NCBI RefSeq assembly: GCF_018881655.1
Contig: NZ_JACVPX010000002.1
Location: forward strand, 186,001 to 250,000
Direction of reading: 5' to 3'
DNA length: 64,000 bases
DNA from: Polynucleobacter sp. Tro8-14-1
GTDB lineage: Bacteria > Pseudomonadota > Gammaproteobacteria > Burkholderiales > Burkholderiaceae
Part shown: positions 62,737 through 64,000 of the stretch, piece after piece
How positions within the stretch are numbered: position 1 is the stretch's first letter
Layout: each line of letters begins with the position of its first letter
The notes under the pieces: model-generated
What the model saw: the letters and a program-made list of their open reading frames with translations, nothing else
Database searches by the model: none
What the model was told of the DNA's origin: nothing
Made by a program: the position numbers and the translations under genes

Positions 62737-63597
62737 TTAATTTCTTGGAGGCAATTCTGCACCGGCGGGATGCTTATAGCGGTTGTATGACCAAATAAAT
62801 TGTTCTGGCGCAACCAGAACTGCATTTTCAATTGCAACGTTGAGTTCTGCGGCGGCAAAATTGGCATCTTCAGATAAAGGCGCAAGACGAGTAGCCTGCA
62901 TGAGCCATCCTTGGCCAATACCTTTGCGCTTAGCGGTAAACATGACTACTGGCGTGTTATTCCTATTGGCTAGGCGCGCCGGTAATGGCGTTGTGTATGC
63001 AGGACGCCCAAAGAATGGGACCCAAACACCTTCGCCACCACTAGGCACTTGATCTGGAAGAATGCCAATCGCTTCGCCTCGGGTGAGCGCTCTAGTCATT
63101 TGGCGCACGCCATTGAGGTTGGTCGGCACGAAATGCATATTCGGATAGGCGCGACCTTCTTCTACTACTTCATTGAGCCATTCTTGGCGTGAAGGTCGAT
63201 AGAGAATCGTTGCTGGGAAATGCTGTGCGAGAACACGTGGAATGATCTCAAAGCCACCAAGGTGAGGAGTCAGCATCACTAAGCCGTGCCCTTCGCCGAT
63301 CGCCGCCTCAACCACATCCCAGTTTTGCACTTCCACTAATTTCAGTGCTTTTGCAGGGTTGCGCCAAATCCACAAGCTATCTGAAAACAGCATTCCAGAG
63401 GCCCTTACTGCATCCCAAAGCTTGAATGGCAGGCCCCGTGCGTCAACTACTGCTTCGTATTGGGGTTTAAAGAGTGAGCGATATTGCTTGGAGCCAAGGT
63501 AAGCCAGCATGCCTAAAAAGGCCCCAATCACTTGCACTAGCGCAAGAGGAAGCACGGCAATCGCATTAAGGCAGAGCTTGAGAAGGAGTGTTCGCAC
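62737..63597 (-). CDS. LpxL-family lysophospholipid acyltransferase
   Basis: 286 residues with HX4E in TPHLGGFE near 108 and YRPSRQEW, LPDQVPSGGEGVWV. Resembles the cassette gene at 8877-9728, the likely diverged copy. Starts 23 bp before its LpxL neighbour on the same strand. Confidence 0.87.
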   Translation of the reverse strand: MRTLLLKLCLNAIAVLPLALVQVIGAFLGMLAYLGSKQYRSLFKPQYEAVVDARGLPFKLWDAVRASGMLFSDSLWIWRNPAKALKLVEVQNWDVVEAAIGEGHGLVMLTPHLGGFEIIPRVLAQHFPATILYRPSRQEWLNEVVEEGRAYPNMHFVPTNLNGVRQMTRALTRGEAIGILPDQVPSGGEGVWVPFFGRPAYTTPLPARLANRNNTPVVMFTAKRKGIGQGWLMQATRLAPLSEDANFAAAELNVAIENAVLVAPEQFIWSYNRYKHPAGAELPPRN

Positions 63598-63646
63598 CCC
63601 CTAATGATATTCAATGCCGCTCTCAGTGTGTGGATTTCAGCATGCC

Positions 63647-63676
63647 TTGCTGAATTAGGCATTTTTCGGATAGAAT
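63647..63676 (+). promoter_or_regulatory. metK promoter
   Basis: -35 TTGCTG (63647-63652), 18-base spacer, -10 TAGAAT (63671-63676). Predicted start near 63683, at the first base of the putative riboswitch. Confidence 0.7.
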
Positions 63677-63682
63677 CCATCC

Positions 63683-63741
63683 ATCGCTGAGTTAAGGCAA
63701 CTTGCAGGGCGATTCATAAATTCTGCTAAAGCGTCGCCGTT
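63683..63741 (+). promoter_or_regulatory. SAM-II-like riboswitch in the metK leader
   Basis: P1 pairs ATCGC (63683-63687) with GCGAT (63709-63713). The crossing stem pairs GCAG (63704-63707) with CTGC (63723-63726), and GGC near 63696 may pair with GCC near 63736, giving an H-type pseudoknot. Order and spacing of the motifs TGAGTTAA, TTGCA, ATAAAT and GCTAAA match the SAM-II class, which binds S-adenosylmethionine. It lies between a well-placed promoter and metK, the SAM synthetase gene. Confidence 0.62.
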
Positions 63742-63800
63742 GTAGTTCCTGGCACGTCGAGTTGTCCCAATGATCGTGTTAATTATTAAAGGAATATGCA

Positions 63801-64000
63801 ATGGCAAATGATTACTTCTTTACCTCAGAATCCGTTTCTGAAGGTCACCCCGATAAAGTAGCAGACCAAATCTCTGATTCGATTCTTGATGCCATCTTGG
63901 CTCAAGATCCTACTGCACGTGTTGCAGCAGAAACTTTGTGTAACACCGGTTTAGTCGTTTTGGCTGGTGAAATCACTACAAACGCCAACGTTGACTACAT
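63801..64000 (+). CDS. metK: S-adenosylmethionine synthetase, N-terminal part
   Basis: Partial gene cut by the window end; 66 residues visible. [32 protein letters not shown] carries the catalytic His in GHPDKVADQ. Makes SAM from Met and ATP. AAAGGA upstream of the ATG. A putative SAM-II riboswitch in its leader gives feedback control. Confidence 0.95.
   Translation, partial: MANDYFFTSESVSEGHPDKVADQISDSILDAILAQDPTARVAAETLCNTGLVVLAGEITTNANVDY

Noticed and set aside
63683-63741. SAH riboswitch before metK
   Set aside because: The SAH class consensus (GAGGAGCGCUGC) is absent and metK is not its usual target.

Overview
The window reads as a chromosomal segment of a freshwater betaproteobacterium of the Polynucleobacter type (Burkholderiaceae). 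The basis is gene order and protein character: mreBCD-mrdA-rodA facing gatCAB, a dksA-argB-slmA-metX-metW run, a zinc-cysteine-poor DksA, and small compact intergenic gaps. This assignment is inference from recognised families; no search was run.

Layout. (1) 1-3900 is accessory DNA: a short tyrosine recombinase, two small lipoproteins, a DUF6641 protein and several tiny genes, some too short for routine gene calling. (2) 3939-4014 is an intact tRNA-Phe (GAA). (3) 4015-21442 is the striking part: a tandem array of about ten gene cassettes, each closed by a degenerate copy of the tRNA-Phe 3' half (R1 to R10), nearly always followed at once by a rho-independent terminator. In order the cassettes hold: a KdpD/KdpE pair with a KimA-like K+ permease; an LpxL-family acyltransferase; DUF3024 plus a HigBA-like toxin-antitoxin; a 46-residue exported peptide; a secreted cupin; a secreted alpha/beta hydrolase; DUF6671 plus an SbtA-like bicarbonate transporter with a LysR regulator; a BrnTA toxin-antitoxin; glyoxalase, flavin reductase and tautomerase; and cytochrome bd oxidase (cydAB). 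In several cassettes the last stop codon lies in or within a few bases of the tRNA remnant. Three segments share a second module of two palindromes whose starts are always 45 bp apart. No cassette encodes its own integrase. (4) 21732-34979 is mixed chromosome: a CDF transporter, a broken second SbtA gene, lipid, dehalogenase and MAPEG enzymes, small membrane proteins, RF3 and an rRNA pseudouridine synthase. (5) 35080-64000 is core genome: dctA, a kinase-USP fusion, carbonic anhydrase, an LpxO-like hydroxylase, HU, the rod-shape cluster, gatCAB, xerC, a COG0523 GTPase, dksA, argB, slmA, metXW, ampG-like, xth, pyrE, dapF, two LpxL paralogues and the start of metK.

How it fits together. The array looks like repeated site-specific insertion of small elements into the 3' half of one tRNA gene, each bringing one to three cargo genes and leaving a remnant plus terminator that insulates it from its neighbours. 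Cargo themes are ion and bicarbonate uptake, envelope lipid modification, respiration, detoxification and toxin-antitoxin maintenance. Two cargo genes (LpxL and SbtA) have chromosomal relatives in the same window, and the chromosomal SbtA copy is broken. Just upstream of metK there is a good promoter whose predicted start coincides with a SAM-II-like pseudoknot, a likely SAM riboswitch.
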